This document shows, one piece after another, positions 61,817 to 64,000 of a stretch of 64,000 nt of DNA. The translations under genes were made by a program, and so were the position numbers. The DNA comes from an uncultured Flavobacteriaceae bacterium (lineage in GTDB: Bacteria > Bacteroidota > Bacteroidia > Flavobacteriales > Flavobacteriaceae). The stretch lies in NCBI GenBank assembly GCA_947502635.1, contig CANNAN010000012.1, forward strand, positions 62,001-126,000, given 5' to 3'. The stretch's first letter is position 1. Each line of letters opens with the position of its first letter. Below the pieces are notes generated by a model, which was not told where the DNA came from, did not search any database, and was given only the letters and a program-made list of their open reading frames with translations.

Positions 61817-63112
61817 TTTTTTAAACCTGTCATTCAAAAAAAAATGAGTGTAGGGGCTTCAAATGATGCTTACGAAATAGAAGCAGATAATGTGGCAGAC
61901 AAAGTGATGCGAATGCCAGAACCTAAGCAACAAAACGTTTCTCAAACAGGTGCATTAATCCAGAGAAAATGCAGTGGTTGTGAAGAAGAAGAGAAAATTC
62001 AAAAGAAACCATTAGCAGAAAATATAACTCCTTTGATTCAACGATCATCTCATTCTGAGAGTGGCGGTCATGCATCCAGTCATGTAGAAAGCCAAATTAA
62101 TAGTTCTAGGGGAAGTGGAAGTATGATGGATCACGGAACAAAAAACTTTATGGAAAACCGTTTTGGCACCGATTTTTCAGATGTAAAAATCCATACAGGA
62201 AGTCAAGCGGTGCAAATGAGTCGCGACCTTAATGCCCAGGCTTTTACAGTAGGTAACGATATTTATTTTAATGAAGGGAAGTATAGCCCAAATTCAAACA
62301 GTGGAAAACACTTATTGGCGCATGAGTTAACGCATACGGTGCAACAGAGAGGTGGAATTGGGAAGAAGGTACAGAAAGTTGATGATGCTTCATTTGAGGC
62401 AAGTACAGGAGTGGACAAAGGAATAACAGATGGTACTATGGTTGCAGACACGGCTATGGGAAATACCTATACTGCAACTTGCAGGTCTGGTAATTATTCT
62501 ATGAGTTTTAAATTTTCAAAAGCTTACAAAGGCGTCTATCCATATCGTTCAGCATCAAGAGATGTAAAAGGCGTCTATGTTAAAATTGAAGCTTCTATAA
62601 CCGACAATCAATATTGCGGCAGATGTACACCAATGAAGTTGCTTCAGTCAGTAAGAAATATAACTCGAAATAATTCTGGTAATATGGAGACAGCAGACCC
62701 TAATAATGCTACAAGACGGGAAAGATCTGGTTGGGGAGATGCTTCAGCACCTTCTAGAGGTTGGAGAGTAGATAGATTAACTTCTGCAACGGTACCTTAT
62801 TACACATCTGGTTCAAATGGAGTAGAGGGATCTGAAACTTCTCCTGCAATCCTTTGGGATGCTCCTGGAGATTGGAGTACAACTACAAACGCTGGAAAAG
62901 AATTCTATACTTGTGCAGTTTGTACAGATGCTTCAGGTAAAAATTGGGTAGCTGCATGTGTTCGATGGGGATACTATATTAACAGTAGTGGTGATATTAT
63001 CTTTAGACCGACAACTCCTGGAGCAACTTGTAGCTATACACAACAAGTAAGAGATGCTTCAGAAAGATGGGATGGTATTTCTGGAAACACAGCAACAGGT
63101 ATTACTTTCTAA
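61763..63112 (+). CDS. DUF4157 (eCIS core domain) candidate effector, copy B
   Basis: A 449-residue near-duplicate of the protein at 60034. It differs in the first ~20 residues (MKKTMLRREKITTGKSTS) and at scattered positions in the C-terminal domain, notably the segment after the DUF4157 domain (ASFEASTGVDKGITDGTM) and near residue 350 (RLTSATVPYYTSGSNGVEG). All seven C-terminal Cys and the HELTH motif are kept, implying the protein is still under selection. The companion small gene behind it is frameshifted. Confidence 0.85.
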   Translation: MKKTMLRREKITTGKSTSFFKPVIQKKMSVGASNDAYEIEADNVADKVMRMPEPKQQNVSQTGALIQRKCSGCEEEEKIQKKPLAENITPLIQRSSHSESGGHASSHVESQINSSRGSGSMMDHGTKNFMENRFGTDFSDVKIHTGSQAVQMSRDLNAQAFTVGNDIYFNEGKYSPNSNSGKHLLAHELTHTVQQRGGIGKKVQKVDDASFEASTGVDKGITDGTMVADTAMGNTYTATCRSGNYSMSFKFSKAYKGVYPYRSASRDVKGVYVKIEASITDNQYCGRCTPMKLLQSVRNITRNNSGNMETADPNNATRRERSGWGDASAPSRGWRVDRLTSATVPYYTSGSNGVEGSETSPAILWDAPGDWSTTTNAGKEFYTCAVCTDASGKNWVAACVRWGYYINSSGDIIFRPTTPGATCSYTQQVRDASERWDGISGNTATGITF

Positions 63113-63537
63113 AAAATAATAGATGTTTAAAGAAAGTGGTTTTATTAAAAAATTAAAAATTGCGGTTAGTAAAAGTTTGACTATTAGTGAGGAGCAGGGT
63201 TTTATCGAATTAATACCTATTTATTAATACATTGGAAAATAATGATAAGGAAATATTTAAAAAGATAGATATAGAGATAACTGACAGCTACAAAAAAAAG
63301 TCACCAATCTTTTCAGAAATAAGTAATATGATGTATTGGAAAGTAGAAAATAAAAATATATGTAAAGATTATAAGGATATGGTGGGATCTGAAAGAAATG
63401 CCTCATCTTTTTATGGTAAAATTTATGTGCCATAACTAAAAAATGTGTTTACATCTTTAATCGGCAATTATGAAATCAAGATTATGCAAAAAACAATGTT
63501 ACAAGGAGAAAAAATAACGACTGGAAAAAGTACGTCA
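61817..63537 (+). repeat. Tandem repeat unit B (about 1.72 kb)
   Basis: Second copy of the DUF4157-small gene unit, aligned with unit A from the TTTTTTAAACCTGTCATTC anchor. It is 1721 bases long and contains the intact copy B and the disrupted small gene. Confidence 0.85.
63123..63435 (+). pseudogene. Frameshifted copy of the small DUF4157-partner gene
   Basis: Compared with 61401-61715, the reading frame is intact for ~34 codons, then one extra T (CCTATTTATTAAT against CCTATTATTAAT, near 63220) creates a TAA at once. The rest continues in another frame (an internal ATG at 63232 opens 67 codons). It carries two further indels, a two-base loss in an A run near 63350 and a one-base loss in a T run near 63410, which shift the 15-20 residues between them. 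The ending FYGKIYVP is restored. This is best read as a decaying gene. Confidence 0.8.
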
Positions 63538-64000
63538 TTTTTTAAACCTGTCATTCAAAAAAAAATGAGTGTAGGCGCTGCCCATGATTCGTATGAAGTA
63601 GAAGCAGATAACATAGCTGAGAAAGTAATGCGAATGCCAGAACCTACCACACAAAACGTTTCTCAAACAGGTGCATTAATCCAGAGAAAGTGTAGTACTT
63701 GCGGGGAAGAAGAGAAAATTCAAAAAAAGGCATTAGCAGAAAATATAACTCCTTTAATACAACGATCATCTCATTCTGAAAGTGGCGGTCATGCACCCAG
63801 TCATGTAGAAAGCCAAATTAATAGTTCCAGAGGAAATGGAAGTATGATGGATCACGGAACAAAGCACTTCATGGAGAGTCGTTTTGGCACCGATTTTTCA
63901 GATGTAAAAATCCATACTGGAAGTCAAGCGGTGCAAATGAGTCGCGACCTCAATGCGCAAGCTTTTACAGTGGGTAATGATATTTATTTTAATGAAGGGA
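63484..64000 (+). CDS. DUF4157 (eCIS core domain) candidate effector, copy C (3' end outside window)
   Basis: Open from the ATG at 63484 to the right edge (172 codons plus one base), with no stop. The N-terminus MQKTMLQGEKITTGKSTSFF matches copy B; then MSVGAAHDSYEVEADNIAEKVMRM and RKCSTCGEEEKIQ show that it has diverged more than A and B have from each other. The DUF4157 domain begins (HGTKHFMESRFGTDFSDVKIHTG...). The HExxH motif and the C-terminal domain lie beyond the window, so the effector type of copy C is unknown. Confidence 0.85.
   Translation, partial: MQKTMLQGEKITTGKSTSFFKPVIQKKMSVGAAHDSYEVEADNIAEKVMRMPEPTTQNVSQTGALIQRKCSTCGEEEKIQKKALAENITPLIQRSSHSESGGHAPSHVESQINSSRGNGSMMDHGTKHFMESRFGTDFSDVKIHTGSQAVQMSRDLNAQAFTVGNDIYFNEG
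63538..64000 (+). repeat. Tandem repeat unit C, partial
   Basis: Third copy of the repeat, running off the window. It shows more substitutions than A versus B in the first ~150 bases, then becomes near-identical again around 63750-64000. That mosaic pattern suggests gene conversion. Confidence 0.75.

Noticed and set aside
63232-63435. 67-codon ORF as an independent gene
   Set aside because: It is the frameshifted remainder of the duplicated small partner gene; most of its sequence aligns to residues 38-104 of the intact copy.
40071-64000. Type VI secretion system or prophage tail
   Set aside because: There are VgrG-, PAAR- and sheath-like genes but no TssJ/L/M membrane complex, TssK or ClpV, and no capsid, terminase, portal, integrase or replication genes. 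DUF4255, DUF5908, CIS_TMP and DUF4157 are eCIS markers.
1-64000. CRISPR arrays, tRNA or rRNA genes, IS elements
   Set aside because: No spaced direct repeats, cloverleaf sequences, rRNA signatures or transposase frames were recognised on reading both strands; a dedicated search could still find a missed tRNA.

Overview
This is AT-rich DNA with Bacteroidota promoter style (-7 boxes of the TAnnTTTG type), a SusC/SusD pair, ASPIC/UnbV lipoproteins and TPR-linked LuxR regulators. I read it as the chromosome of a marine, seaweed-associated Flavobacteriaceae-type bacterium. No rRNA, tRNA, CRISPR array or intact transposon was recognised.

Layout. 1-506 is the 3' end of a TPR/LuxR-type regulator. 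1051-5469 is a tight four-gene operon. Its zinc dehydrogenase, KduD-like SDR, aldehyde dehydrogenase and enolase-superfamily cycloisomerase fit the route from 3,6-anhydro-L-galactose (the agar sugar) to 2-keto-3-deoxygluconate. It ends at a strong terminator and is followed by a putative beta-helix lipoprotein. 7.2-10.2 kb holds two divergent HxlR-regulator modules, each with TTGCAAAA-type palindromes in its promoter. 10.2-12.6 kb carries an amidohydrolase, a HAD phosphatase and a membrane-SRPBCC protein. 12.7-16.0 kb is a cydAB (cytochrome bd) cluster with a Crp-family gene. 16.5-20.5 kb is a TPR sensor kinase/NarL-type regulator pair followed by a LipL32-family secreted protein; a shared CCCTGTTTTCAGGG-type palindrome recurs three times here. 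20.9-23.4 kb has a second Crp-family gene and a Rieske-glutamate synthase fusion protein. 23.7-36.8 kb (minus strand) is a nutrient-uptake locus: susC, susD, two giant VCBS/ASPIC-UnbV lipoproteins and a TPR/LuxR regulator. 37.7-39.8 kb is an S24-type repressor translationally coupled to an exonuclease/GIY-YIG protein.

40.07 kb to the window end is a nearly contiguous extracellular contractile injection system (eCIS, Afp/PVC/MAC type). In order it encodes: cap (Afp16/DUF4255), sheath, two tube proteins, a DUF5908 mini-protein, LysM hub protein, VgrG-like spike, PAAR tip, gp25-like wedge, baseplate J protein (Afp11), Afp12-like protein, a large PKD-bearing protein, an unknown protein and the tape-measure protein. 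Then follow a peptidoglycan-binding/CHAP protein, a membrane TPR protein and a tandem array of at least three DUF4157 (eCIS core domain) proteins. The array repeats every ~1.72 kb. The first two carry a cysteine-rich C-terminal domain I do not recognise, each followed by a small ORF; the second small ORF is broken by frameshifts. No AAA+ ATPase (Afp15) or clear fibre gene (Afp13) lies within the window. The array runs off the right edge. It is the best candidate for undescribed biology here: a recently amplified family of candidate injected effectors with a small, partly decayed partner gene.
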